A DNA stretch of 64,000 nucleotides from Fasciola hepatica (GCA_948099385.1 CANUEZ040000159.1:7148501-7212500); one strand, 5' to 3'. Positions 1-11,580 are shown, counted from the first letter of the stretch. Notes: generated by a model not told the origin, from the sequence alone. Made by a program: numbers and translations.

Positions 1-271
1 CCATGCTTTTCAATGGTGAGTTGAGCGTTCAAGCTGCATGATGAATCATATCATATACAAATCTAATCTCCTTCAACTCAATTGCAAACAGTAACCAAGC
101 TGTGTAGGTTGTTCATAACGGAATGCCTTCGTTGTACTTAGGCCCCTACAGAGAAGTCATCCATCATAGAAGTGGATCGCTGTGTGGGAAGCGGGTTGTT
201 ACCGTTCAAAGCCAGTGACGGAAGGGTGCTATATCATGTAGTGTAGATATTCAACAAACCGTTGAGAGCCA

Positions 272-346
272 GCCCGGGTAGCCTTGTGGTTAAGGTGTTC
301 GATTCACAATCGTTCACCCAGGGTTCGAGTCCCCGTGGGTGCTCCA
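272..346 (+). other. tRNA-like module with CAC anticodon position and CCA-like end (reference copy)
   Basis: A 75-nt tRNA-shaped sequence. The segment at 272-278 would be the 5' acceptor strand, T279 is position 8, and the D stem pairs 281-284 with 293-296. The anticodon loop TTCACAA (303-309) carries T33 and CAC, the valine anticodon. The T arm spans 319-335 with a TTCGAGT loop, and TCCA follows at 343-346. Pairing is imperfect. The acceptor stem has several mismatches, only three pairs support the anticodon loop (300-302 with 310-312), and the T stem has one mismatch, repaired in the two 401-bp units near 2735 and 6743. It is therefore read as a tRNA-derived Pol III promoter head, as in SINEs, and not as a working tRNA. 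Its CCA overlaps the first two ribozyme bases. One copy occurs per unit at about -88 to -14 from the hammerhead C. Confidence 0.75.
279..332 (+). promoter_or_regulatory. Internal Pol III promoter, A and B boxes (reference copy)
   Basis: The A box is at 279-289 (TAGCCTTGTGG against the TRGYNNARNNGG-like consensus) and the B box at 322-332 (GGTTCGAGTCC, a perfect match to GGTTCRANTCC). They are about 32 bp apart, a tRNA-like spacing. Transcription would start roughly 10-15 bases before the A box, run rightwards through the hammerhead and meet T4 just past it. The B box is intact in most units. It is changed in the 405-bp units and in the units ending near 29185, 33187, 33987 and 35589. Promoter activity is inferred from the motifs alone. 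Confidence 0.65.
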
Positions 347-405
347 TGGATGTGCACTGCTGATGATTCCCAACAAGGATGAAACAGCTGTACAGTGCTT
401 CCATG
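345..405 (+). ncRNA. Type I hammerhead ribozyme (reference copy, present in every unit)
   Basis: All core parts of a hammerhead are present in order. The box CTGATGA is at 360-366, a stem II hairpin at 367-380 (TCC 368-370 with GGA 377-379, loop CAACAA 371-376), and GAAA at 381-384. Stem III is three pairs (384-386 with 389-391), followed by the GTA cleavage triplet 390-392. Stem I is open, which makes this type I. It pairs 345-350 with 400-405 and 354-359 with 393-398, separated by an internal loop (TGT 351-353 opposite T399) placed as in natural hammerheads, where it contacts loop II. The predicted cut is between A392 and C393. Two oddities are a U-U opposition at 367/380, where G-C is usual, and the minimal stem III. 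The fold is read by eye; activity is inferred. Near-identical copies follow in all units. Confidence 0.9.
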
Positions 406-407
406 CA

Positions 408-411
408 TTTT
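408..411 (+). terminator. Oligo-T (T4) Pol III terminator candidate after the hammerhead
   Basis: A TTTT run lies a few bases past the 3' end of the ribozyme here, and at +47 to +50 from the hammerhead C in most other units (for example 812-815). T4 is the minimal Pol III stop signal in animals. It would give a compact transcript of roughly 140-150 nt made of tRNA-like head plus ribozyme. About ten units carry CTTTGCAG and have only T3. Function is inferred. Confidence 0.5.
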
Positions 412-749
412 GATGGTGAGTTGAGCGTTCAAGCTGCATGATGAATCATATCATATACAAATCTAATCTCCTACAACTCAATTGCAAACAGTAACCAAGC
501 TGTGTAGGTTGTTCACAACGGAATGCCTTTGTTGTACTTAGGCCCCTACAGAGAAGTCATTCATCATAGGAGTGGATCGCTGTGTGGGAAGCGGGTTGTT
601 ACCGTTCGAGCCCAGTGACGGAAGGGTGCTATATCATGTAGTGTAGATGTTCAACAAACCGTTGAGAGCCAGCCCGGATAGCCTTGTGGTTAAGGTGTTC
701 GATTCTTAACCGTTCAATCAAAACCTTCTTCGAATCCCCGTGGGTGCTC

Positions 750-810
750 CATGGATGTGCACTGCTGATGATTCCCAACAAGGATGAAACAGCTGTACAG
801 TGCTTCCATG
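750..810 (+). ncRNA. Hammerhead ribozyme in a 405-bp variant unit
   Basis: Same hammerhead as the reference copy, with CTGATGA starting at 765 and the predicted cut between 797 and 798. The upstream tRNA-like module of this unit is altered. The anticodon stem and variable region read GATTCTTAACCGTTC and then an AATCAAAACC-like insertion, adding 5 bp, and the B box core changes to CTTCGAATCC. The same variant occurs in the units whose hammerhead C is at 1570, 2375 and 23985, with a hybrid at 4381. The ribozyme is unchanged although its promoter head has drifted. Confidence 0.85.
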
Positions 811-2950
811 CTTTTCAATGGTGAGTTGAGCGTTCAAGCTGCATGATGAATCATATCATATACAAATCTAATCTCCTACAACTCAATTGCAAACAGTAAC
901 CAAGCTGTGTAGGTTGTTCATAACGGAATGCCTTCGTTGTACTTAGGCCCCTACAGAGAAGTCATCCATCATAGGAGTGGATCGCTGTGTGGGAAGCGGG
1001 TTGTTACCGTTCAAAGCCAGTGACGGAAGGGTGCTATATCATGTAGTGTAGATGTTCAACAAACCGTTGAGAGCCAGCCCGGATAGCCTTGTGGTTAAGG
1101 TGTTCGATTCACAATCGTTCACCCAGGGTTCGAGTCCCCGTGGGGGCTCCATGGATGTGCACTGCTGATGATTCCCAACAAGGATGAAACAGCTGTACAG
1201 TGCTTCCATGCTTTTCAATGGTGAGTTGAGCGTTCAAGCTGCATGATGAATCATATCATATACAAATCTAATCTCCTACAACTCAATTGCAAACAGTAAC
1301 CAAGCTGTGTAGGTTGTTCACAACGGAATGCCTTTGTTGTACTTAGGCCCCTACAGAGAAGTCATTCATCATAGGAGTGGATCGCTGTGTGGGAAGCGGG
1401 TTGTTACCGTTCGAAGCCAGTGACGGAAGGGTGCTATATCATGTAGTGTAGATGTTCAACAAACCGTTGAGAGCCAGCCCGGATAGCCTTGTGGTTAAGG
1501 TGTTCGATTCTTAACCGTTCAATCAAAACCTTCTTCGAATCCCCGTGGGTGCTCCATGGATGTGCACTGCTGATGATTCCCAACAAGGATGAAACAGCTG
1601 TACAGTGCTTCCATGCTTTTCAATGGTGAGTTGAGCGTTCAAGCTGCATGATGAATCATATCATATACAAATCTAATCTCCTACAACTCAATTGCAAACA
1701 GTAACCAAGCTGTGTAGGTTGTTCATAACGGAATGCCTTCGTTGTACTTAGGCCCCTACAGAGAAGTCATCCATCATAGGAGTGGATCGCTGTGTGGGAA
1801 GCGGGTTGTTACCGTTCAAAGCCAGTGACGGAAGGGTGCTATATCATGTAGTGTAGATGTTCAACAAACCGTTGAGAGCCAGCCCGGATAGCCTTGTGGT
1901 TAAGGTGTTCGATTCACAATCGTTCACCCAGGGTTCGAGTCCCCGTGGGGGCTCCATGGATGTGCACTGCTGATGATTCCCAACAAGGATGAAACAGCTG
2001 TACAGTGCTTCCATGCTTTTCAATGGTGAGTTGAGCGTTCAAGCTGCATGATGAATCATATCATATACAAATCTAATCTCCTACAACTCAATTGCAAACA
2101 GTAACCAAGCTGTGTAGGTTGTTCACAACGGAATGCCTTTGTTGTACTTAGGCCCCTACAGAGAAGTCATTCATCATAGGAGTGGATCGCTGTGTGGGAA
2201 GCGGGTTGTTACCGTTCGAAGCCAGTGACGGAAGGGTGCTATATCATGTAGTGTAGATGTTCAACAAACCGTTGAGAGCCAGCCCGGATAGCCTTGTGGT
2301 TAAGGTGTTCGATTCTTAACCGTTCAATCAAAACCTTCTTCGAATCCCCGTGGGTGCTCCATGGATGTGCACTGCTGATGATTCCCAACAAGGATGAAAC
2401 AGCTGTACAGTGCTTCCATGCTTTTCAATGGTGAGTTGAGCGTTCAAGCTGCATGATGAATCATATCATATACAAATCTAATCTCCTACAACTCAATTGC
2501 AAACAGTAACCAAGCTGTGTAGGTTGTTCATAACGGAATGCCTTCGTTGTACTTAGGCCCCTACAGAGAAGTCATCCATCATAGGAGTGGATCGCTGTGT
2601 GGGAAGCGGGTTGTTACCGTTCAAAGCCAGTGACGGAAGGGTGCTATATCATGTAGTGTAGATGTTCAACAAACCGTTGAGAGCCAGCCCGGATAGCCTT
2701 GTGGTTAAGGTGTTCGATTCACAATCGTTCACCCCGGGGTTCGAGTCCCCGTGGGTGCTCCATGGATGTGCACTGCTGATGATTCCCAACAAGGATGAAA
2801 CAGCTGTACAGTGCTTCCATGCTTTTCAATGGTGAGTTGATCGTTCAAGCTGCATGATGAATCATATCATATACAAATCTAATCTCCTACAACTCAATTG
2901 CAAACAGTAACCAAGCTGTGTAGGTTGTTCATAACGGAATGCCTTCGTTG

Positions 2951-2984
2951 TACCCGGGCTATTAAGGAGAATTGGCCCATCAAA
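2951..2984 (+). repeat. Alternative sequence block (type b) inside a unit
   Basis: After GCCTTCGTTGTA most units read CTTAGGCCCCTACAGAGAAG and so on (type a). Here a same-length block reads CCCGGGCTATTAAGGAGAAT followed by TGGCCCATC. Type b recurs near 4153, 4957, 6557 and 16957. A third block, type c (TTTAGGCCATTAAGCAGAAT), occurs near 7756, 8156, 9355, 10960, 12160, 12557, 13358, 13760, 14155, 14957, 16157, 32969, 33762 and 35365. The sequences on either side of the block are otherwise the same in all types. Confidence 0.8.
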
Positions 2985-5900
2985 GGAGTGGATCGCTGTG
3001 TGGGAAACGGGTTGTTACCGTTCAAAGCCAGTGACGGAAGGGTGCTATATCATGTAGTGTAGATGTTCAACAAACCGTTGAGAGCCAGCCCGGATAGCCT
3101 TGTGGTTAAAGTGTTCGATTCACAATCGTTCACCCCGGGTGCGAGTCCTTGTGCGGGCTCCATGGATGTGCACTGCTGATGATTCCCAACAAGGATGAAA
3201 CAGCTGTACAGTGCTTCCATGCTTTTCAATGGTGAGTTGAGCGTTCAAGCTGCATGATGAATCATATCATATACAAATCTAATCTCCTACAACTCAATTG
3301 CAAACAGTAACCAAGCTGTGTAGGTTGTTCATAACGGAATGCCTTCGTTGTACTTAGGCCCCTACAGAGAAGTCATCCATCATAGGAGTGGATCGCTGTG
3401 TGGGAAGCGGGTTGTTACCGTTCAAAGCCAGTGACGGAAGGGTGCTATATCATGTAGTGTAGATGTTCAACAAACCGTTGAGAGCTAGCCCGGATAGCCT
3501 TGTGGTTAAGGTGCTCGATTCACAATCGTTCACCCCGGGTTCGAGTCCCCGTGGGTGCTCCATGGATGTGCACTGCTGATGATTCCCAACAAGGATGAAA
3601 CAGCTGTACAGTGCTTCCATGCTTTTCAATGGTGAGTTGAGCGTTCAAGCTGCATGATGAATCATATCATATACAAATCTAATCTCCTACAACTCAATTG
3701 CAAACAGTAACCAAGCTGTGTAGGTTGTTCATAACGGAATGCCTTCGTTGTACTTAGGCCCCTACAGAGAAGTCATCCATCATAGGAGTGGATCGCTGTG
3801 TGGGAAGCGGGTTGTTACCGTTCAAAGCCAGTGACGGAAGGGTGCTATATCATGTAGTGTAGATATTCAACAAACCATTGAAAGCCAGCCCGGGTAGCCT
3901 TGTGGTTAAGGTGTTCGATTCACAATCGTTCACCCCGGGTTCGAGTCCCCGTGGGTGCTCCATGGATGTGCACTGCTGATGATTCCCAACAAGGATGAAA
4001 CAGCTGTACAGTGCGTCCATGCTTTTCAATGGTGAGTTGAGCGTTCAAGCTGCATGATGAATCATATCATACACAAATCTAATCTCCTACAACTCAATTG
4101 CAAACAGTAACCAAGCTGTGTAGGTTGTTCATAACGGAATGCCTTCGTTGTACCTGGGCTATTAAGGAGAATTGGCCCATCATAGGAGTGGATCGCTGTG
4201 TGGGAAACGGGTTGTTACCGTTCAAAGCCAGTGACGGAAGGGTGCTATATCATGTAGTGTAGATGTTCAACAAACCGTTGAGAGCCAGCCCGGATAGCCT
4301 TGTGGTTAAGGTGTTCGATTCACAATCGTTCAATCAAACCCTTCTTCGAATCCCCGTGGGTGCTCCATGGGTGTGCACTGCTGATGATTCCCAACAAGGA
4401 TGAAACAGCTGTACAGTGCTTCCATGCTTTTCAATGGTGAGTTGAGCGTTCAAGCTGCATGATGAATCATATCATATACAAATCTAATCTCCTACAACTC
4501 AATTGCAAACAGTAACCAAGCTGTGTAGGTTGTTCATAACGGAATGCCTTCGTTGTACTTAGGCCCCTACAGAGAAGTCATTCATCATAGGAGTGGATCG
4601 CTGTGTGGGAAGCGGGTTGTTACCATTCAAAGCCAGTGACGGTAGGGTGCTATATCATGTAGTGTAGATGTTCAACAAACCGTTGAGAGCCAGCCCGGAT
4701 AGCCTTGTGGTTAAGGTGTTCGATTCACATGTGTTCACCCCGGGTTCGAGTCCCCGTGGGGGCTCCATGGATGTGCACTGCTGATGATTCCCAACAAGGA
4801 TGAAACAGCTGTACAGTGCTTCCATGCTTTTCAATGGTGAGTTGATCGTTCAAGCTGCATGATGAATCATATCATATACAAATCTAATCTCCTACAACTC
4901 AATTGCAAACAGTAACCAAGCTGTGTAGGTTGTTCATAACGGAATGCCTTCGTTGTACCCGGGCTATTAAGGAGAATTGGCCCATCATAGGAGTGGATCG
5001 CTGTGTGGGAAGCGGGTTGTTACCGTTCGAGCCCAGTGACGGAAGGGTGCTATATCATGTAGTGTAGATGTTCAACAAACCGTTGAGAGCCAGCCCGGAT
5101 AGCCTTGTGGTTAAGGTGTTCGATTCACAATCGTTCACCCCGGGTGCGAGTCCTTGTGCGGGCTCCATGGATGTGCACTGCTGATGATTCCCAACAAGGA
5201 TGAAACAGCTGTACAGTGCTTCCATGCATTTTGATGGTGAGTTGAGCGTTCAAGCTGCATGATGAATCATATCATATACAAATCTAATCTCCTACAACTC
5301 AATTGCAAACAGTAACCAAGCTGTGTAGGTTGTTCATAACGGAATGCCTTCGTTGTACTTAGGCCCCTACAGAGAAGTCATCCATCATAGGAGTGGATCG
5401 CTGTGTGGGAAGCGGGTTGTTACCGTTCAAAGCCAGTGACGGAAGGGTGCTATATCATGTAGTGTAGATGTTCAACAAACCGTTGAGAGCCAGCCCGGAT
5501 AGCCTTGTGGTTAAGGTGTTCGATTCACAATCGTTCACCCAGGGTTCGAGTCCCCGTGAGTGCTCCATGGATGTGCACTGCTGATGATTCCCAACAAGGA
5601 TGAAACAGCTGTACAGTGCTTCCATGCTTTTCAATGGTGAGTTGAGCGTTCAAGCTGCATGATGAATCATATCATATACAAATCTAATCTCCTACAACTC
5701 AATTGCAAACAGTAACCAAGCTGTGTAGGTTGTTCATAACGGAATGCCTTCGTTGTACTTAGGCCCCTACAGAGAAGTCATCCATCATAGGAGTGGATCG
5801 CTGTGTGGGAAGCGGGTTGTTACCGTTCAAAGCCAGTGACGGAAGGGTGCTATATCATGTAGTGTAGATATTCAACAAACCATTGAAAGCCAGCCCGGGT

Positions 5901-8900
5901 AGCCTTGTGGTTAAGGTGTTCGATTCACAATCGTTCACCCCGGGTTCGAGTCCCCGTGGGTGCTCCATGGATGTGCACTGCTGATGATTCCCAACAAGGA
6001 TGAAACAGCTGTACAGTGCTTCCATGCTTTTCAATGGTGAGTTGAGCGTTCAAGCTGCATGATGAATCATATCATATACAAATCTAATCTCCTACAACTC
6101 AATTGCAAACAGTAACCAAGCTGTGTAGGTTGTTCATAACGGAATGCCTTCGTTGTACTTAGGCCCCTACAGAGAAGTCATCCATCATAGGAGTGGATCG
6201 CTGTGTGGGAAGCGGGTTGTTACCGTTCAAAGCCAGTGACGGAAGGGTGCTATATCATGTAGTGTAGATATTCAACAAACCATTGAAAGCCAGCCCGGAT
6301 AGCCTTGTGGTTAAGGTGTTCGATTCACAATCGTTCACCCCGGGTTCGAGTCCCCGTGGGTGTTCCATGGATGTGCACTGCTGATGATTCCCAACAAGGA
6401 TGAAACAGCTGTACAGTGCTTCCATGCTTTTCAATGGTGAGTTGAGCGTTCAAGCTGCATGATGAATCATATCATATACAAATCTAATCTCCTACAACTC
6501 AATTGCAAACAGTAACCAAGCTGTGTAGGTTGTTCATAACGGAATGCCTTCGTTGTACCCGGGCTATTAAGGAGAATTGGCCCATCATAGGAGTGGATCG
6601 CTGTGTGGGAAACGGGTTGTTACCGTTCAAAGCCAGTGACGGAAGGGTGCTATATCATGTAGTGTAGATGTTCAACAAACCATTGAGAGCCAGCCCGGAT
6701 AGCCTTGTGGTTAAGGTGTTCGATTCACAATCGTTCACCCCGGGGTTCGAGTCCCCGTGGGTGCTCCATGGATGTGCACTGCTGATGATTCCCAACAAGA
6801 ATGAAACAGCTGTACAGTGCTTCCATGCTTTTCAATGGTGAGTTGAGCGTTCAAGCTGCATGATGAATCATATCATATACAAATCTAATCTCCTACAACT
6901 CAATTGCAAACAGTAACCAAGCTGTGTAGGTTGTTCATAACGGAATGCCTTCGTTGTACTTAGGCCCCTACAGAGAAGTCATCCATGATAGGAGTGGATC
7001 GCTGTGTGGGAAGCGGGTTGTTACCGTTCAAAGCCAGTGACGGAAGGGTGCTATATCATGTAGTGTAGATGTTCAACAAACCGTTGAGAGCCAGCCCGGA
7101 TAGCCTTGTGGTTAAGGTGTTCGATTCACAATCGTTCACCCCGGGTTCGAGTCCCAGTGGGGGCTCCATGGATGTGCACTGCTGATGATTCCCAACAAGG
7201 ATGAAACAGCTGTACAGTGCTTCCATGCTTTTCAATGGTGAGTTGAGCGTTCAAGCTGCATGATGAATCATATCATATACAAATCTAATCTCCTACAACT
7301 CAATTGCAAACAGTAACCAAGCTGTGTAGGTTGTTCATAACGGAATGCCTTCGTTGTACTTAGGCCCCTACAGAGAAGTCATTCATCATAGGAGTGGATC
7401 GCTGTGTGGGAAGCGGGTTGTTACCGTTCAAAGCCAGTGACGGGAGGGTGCTATATCATGTAGTGTTGATATTCAACAATCCACTGAATGCCAGCCCGGG
7501 TAGCCTTGTGGTTAAGGTGTTTGATTCACAATCGTTCACCCAGGGTTCGAGTCCCCGTGGGTGCTCCATGGATGTGCACTGCTGATGATTCCCAACAAGG
7601 ATGAAACAGCTGTACAGTGCTTCCATGCTTTTCAATGGTGAGTTGATCGTTCAAGCTGCATGATGAATCATATCATATACAAATCTAATCTCCTACAACT
7701 CAATTGCAAACAGTAACCAAGCTGTGTAGGTTGTTCATAACGGAATGCCTTCGTTGAATTTAGGCCATTAAGCAGAATTGGCCCATCATAGAATTGGATC
7801 GCTGTGTGGGAAACGGGTTGTTACCGTTCAAAGCCAGTGACGGAAGGGTGCTATATCATGTAGTGTAGATGTTCAACAAACCGTTGAGAGCCAGCCCGGA
7901 TAGCCTTGTGGTTAAGGTGTTCGATTCACAATCGTTCACCCCGGGTTCGAGTCCCCGTGGGTGCTCCATGGATGTGCACTGCTGATGATTCCCAACAAGG
8001 ATGAAACAGCTGTACAGTGCTTCCATGCTTTTCAATGGTGAGTTGAGCGTTCAAGCTGCATGATGAATCATATCATATACAAATCTAATCTCCTACAACT
8101 CAATTGCAAACAGTAACCAAGCTGTGTAGGTTGTTCATAACGGAATGCCTTCGTTGAATTTAGGCCATTAAGCAGAATTGGCCCATCATAGAATTGGATC
8201 GCTGTGTGGGAAGCGGGTTGTTACCGTTCAAAGCCAGTGACGGAAGGGTGCTATATCATGTAGTGTAGATGTTCAACAAACCGTTGAGAGCCAGCCCGGA
8301 TAGCCTTGTGGTTAAGGTGTTCGATTCACAATCGTTCACCCCGGGTTCGAGTCCCAGTGGGGGCTCCATGGATGTGCACTGCTGATGATTCCCAACAAGG
8401 ATGAAACAGCTGTACAGTGCTTCCATGCTTTTCAATGGTGAGTTGAGCGTTCAAGCCGCATGATGAATCATATCATACACAAATCTAATCTCTTACAACT
8501 CAATTGCAAACAGTAACCAAGCTGTGTAGGTTGTTCATAACGGAATGCCTTCGTTGTACTTAGGCCCCTACAGAGAAGTCATCCATCATAGGAGTGGATC
8601 GCTGTGTGGGAAGCGGGTTGTTACCGTTCGAAGCCAGTGACGGAAGGGTGCTATATCATGTAGTGTAGATGTTCAACAAACCGTTGAGAGCCAGCCCGGA
8701 TAGCCTTGTGGTTAAGGTGTTCGATTCACAATCGTTCACCCAGGGTTCGAGTCCCCGTGGGTGCTCCATGGATGTGCACTGCTGATGATTCCCAACAAGG
8801 ATGAAACAGCTGTACAGTGCTTCCATGCTTTTCAATGGTGAGTTGATCGTTCAAGCTGCATGATGAATCATATCATATACAAATCTAATCTCCTACAACT

Positions 8901-11580
8901 CAATTGCAAACAGTAACCAAGCTGTGTAGGTTGTTCATAACGGAATGCCTTCGTTGTACTTAGGCCCCTACAGAGAAGTCATCCATCATAGGAGTGGATC
9001 GCTGTGTGGGAAACGGGTTGTTACCGTTCAAAGCCAGTGACGGAAGGGTGCTATATCATGTAGTGTAGATATTCAACAAACCATTGAAAGCCAGCCCGGA
9101 TAGCCTTGTGGTTAAGGTGTTCGATTCACAATCGTTCACCCAGGGTTCGAGTCCCCGTGGGTGCTCCATGGATGTGCACTGCTGATGATTCCCAACAAGG
9201 ATGAAACAGCTGTACAGTGCTTCCATGCTTTTCAATGGTGAGTTGAGCGTTCAAGCTGCATGATGAATCATATCATATACAAATCTAATCTCCTACAACT
9301 CAATTGCAAACAGTAACCAAGCTGTGTAGGTTGTTCATAACGGAATGCCTTCGTTTATTTAGGCCATTAAGCAGAATTGGCCCATCATAGAAGTGGATCG
9401 CTGTGTGGGAAGCGGGTTGTTACCGTTCAAAGCCAGTGACGGAAGGGTGCTATATCATGTAGTGTAGATGTTCAACAAACCGTTGAGAGCCAGCCCGGAT
9501 AGCCTTGTGGTTAAGGTGTTCGATTCACAATCGTTCACCCCGGGTTCAAGTCCCAGTGAGGGCTCCATGGATGTGCACTGCTGATGATTCCCAACAAGGA
9601 TGAAACAGCTGTACAGTGCTTCCATGCTTTTCAATGGTGAGTTGATCGTTCAAGCTGCATGATGAATCATATCATATACAAATCTAATCTCCTACAACTC
9701 AATTGCAAACAGTAAACAAGCTGTGTAGGTTGTTCATAACGGAATGCCTTCGTTGTACTTAGGCCCCTACAGAGAAGTCATTCATCATAGGAGTGGATCG
9801 CTGTGTGGGAAGCGGGTTGTTACCGTTCAAAGCCAGTGACGGAAGGGTGCTATATCATGTAGTGTAGATGTTCAACAAACCGTTGAGAGCCAGCCCGGAT
9901 AGCCTTGTGGTTAAGGTGTTCGATTCACAATCGTTCACCCCGGGTTCGAGTCCCCGTGGGTGCTCCATGGATGTGCACTGCTGATGATTCCCAACAAGGA
10001 TGAAACAGCTGTACAGTGCTTCCATGCTTCTCAATGGTGAGTTGAGCGTTCAAGCTGCATGATGAATCATATCATACACAAATCTAATCTCCTACAACTC
10101 AATTGCAAACAGTAACCAAGCTGTGTAGGTTGTTCATAACGGAATGCCTTCGTTGTACTTAGGCCCCTACAGAGAAGTCATCCATCATAGGAGTGGATCG
10201 CTGTGTGGGAAGCGGGTTGTTACCGTTCAAAGCCAGTGACGGAAGGGTGCTATATCATGTAGTGTAGATGTTCAACAAACCGTTGAGAGCCAGCCCGGAT
10301 AGCCTTGTGGTTAAGGTGTTCGATTCACAATCGTTCACCCCGGGTTCGAGTCCCCGTGTGTGCTCCATGGATGTGCACTGCTGATGATTCCCAACAAGGA
10401 TGAAACAGCTGTACAATGCTTCCATGCTTTTCAATGGTGAGTTGAGCGTTCAAGCTGCATGATGAATCATATCATATACAAATCTAATCTCCTACAACTC
10501 AATTGCAAACAGTAACCAAGCTGTGTAGGTTGTTCATAACGGAATGCCTTCGTTGTACTTAGGCCCCTACAGAGAAGTCATTCATCATAGGAGTGGATCG
10601 CTGTGTGGGAAGCGGGTTGTTACCGTTCAAAGCCAGTGACGGAAGGGTGCTATATCATGTAGTGTAGATGTTCAACAAACCGTTGAGAGCCAGCCCGGAT
10701 AGCCTTGTGGTTAAGGTGTTCGATTCACAATCGTTCACCCCGGATTCGAGTCCCCGTGGGTGCTCCATGGATGTGCACTGCTGATGATTCCCAACAAGGA
10801 TGAAACAGCTGTACAGTGCTTCCATGCTTTTCAATGGTGAGTTGAGCGTTCAAGCTGCATGATGAATCATATCATATACAAATCTAATCTCCTACAACTC
10901 AATTGCAAACAGTAACCAAGCTGTGTAGGTTGTTCATAACGGAATGCCTTCGTTGTACTTAGGCCATTAAGCAGAATTGGCCCATCATAGAAGTGGATCG
11001 CTGTGTGGGAAGCGGGTTGTTACCGTTCAAAGCCAGTGACGGAAGGGTGCTATATCATGTAGTGTAGATGTTCAACAAACCGTTGAGAGCCAGCCCGGAT
11101 AGCCTTGTGGTTAAGGTGTTCGATTCACAATCGTTCACCCCGGGTTCAAGTCCCAGTGAGGGCTCCATGGATGTGCACTGCTGATGATTCCCAACAAGGA
11201 TGAAACAGCTGTACAGTGCTTCCATGCTTTGCAGTGGTGAGTTGATCGTTCAAGCTGCATGATGAATCATATCATATACAAATCTAATCTCCTACAACTC
11301 AATTGCAAACAGTAACCAAGCTGTGTAGGTTGTTCATAACGGAATGCCTTCGTTGTACTTAGGCCCCTACAGAGAAGTCATTCATCATAGGAGTGGATCG
11401 CCGTGTGGGAAACGGGTTGTTACCGTTCAAAGCCAGTGACGGAAGGGTGCTATATCATGTAGTGTAGATGTTGAACAAACCGTTGAGAGCCAGCCCGGAT
11501 AGCCTTGTGGTTAAGGTGTTCGATTCACAATCGTTCACCCCGGGTTCGAGTCCCCGTCGGGGCTCCATGGATGTGCACTG

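Larger units (their letters stand above)
361..2776 (+). repeat. Dimeric higher-order repeat, 805-bp period
   Basis: A 400-bp unit alternates with a 405-bp variant three times (boxes at 765, 1165, 1570, 1970, 2375, 2776). The 405-bp partner repeatedly carries CACAACGG, TTTGTTGTAC and TTCATCATAGG along with the altered tRNA-like head, and the 400-bp partner carries the common forms. The dimers are nearly identical, which points to recent amplification as a pair. Confidence 0.85.

Noticed and set aside
272..346. Functional tRNA-Val(CAC) gene cluster
   Set aside because: The acceptor stem has several mismatches, the anticodon stem has only three pairs and the T stem has one mismatch. It is better explained as a tRNA-derived promoter head.
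7394..7585. Small open frame of 63 codons inside the array, with a similar one at 23392-23583
   Set aside because: They arise where single base changes remove a stop in individual units. Homologous frames are closed in nearly all other units, and the frame runs across the tRNA-like and ribozyme sequences.
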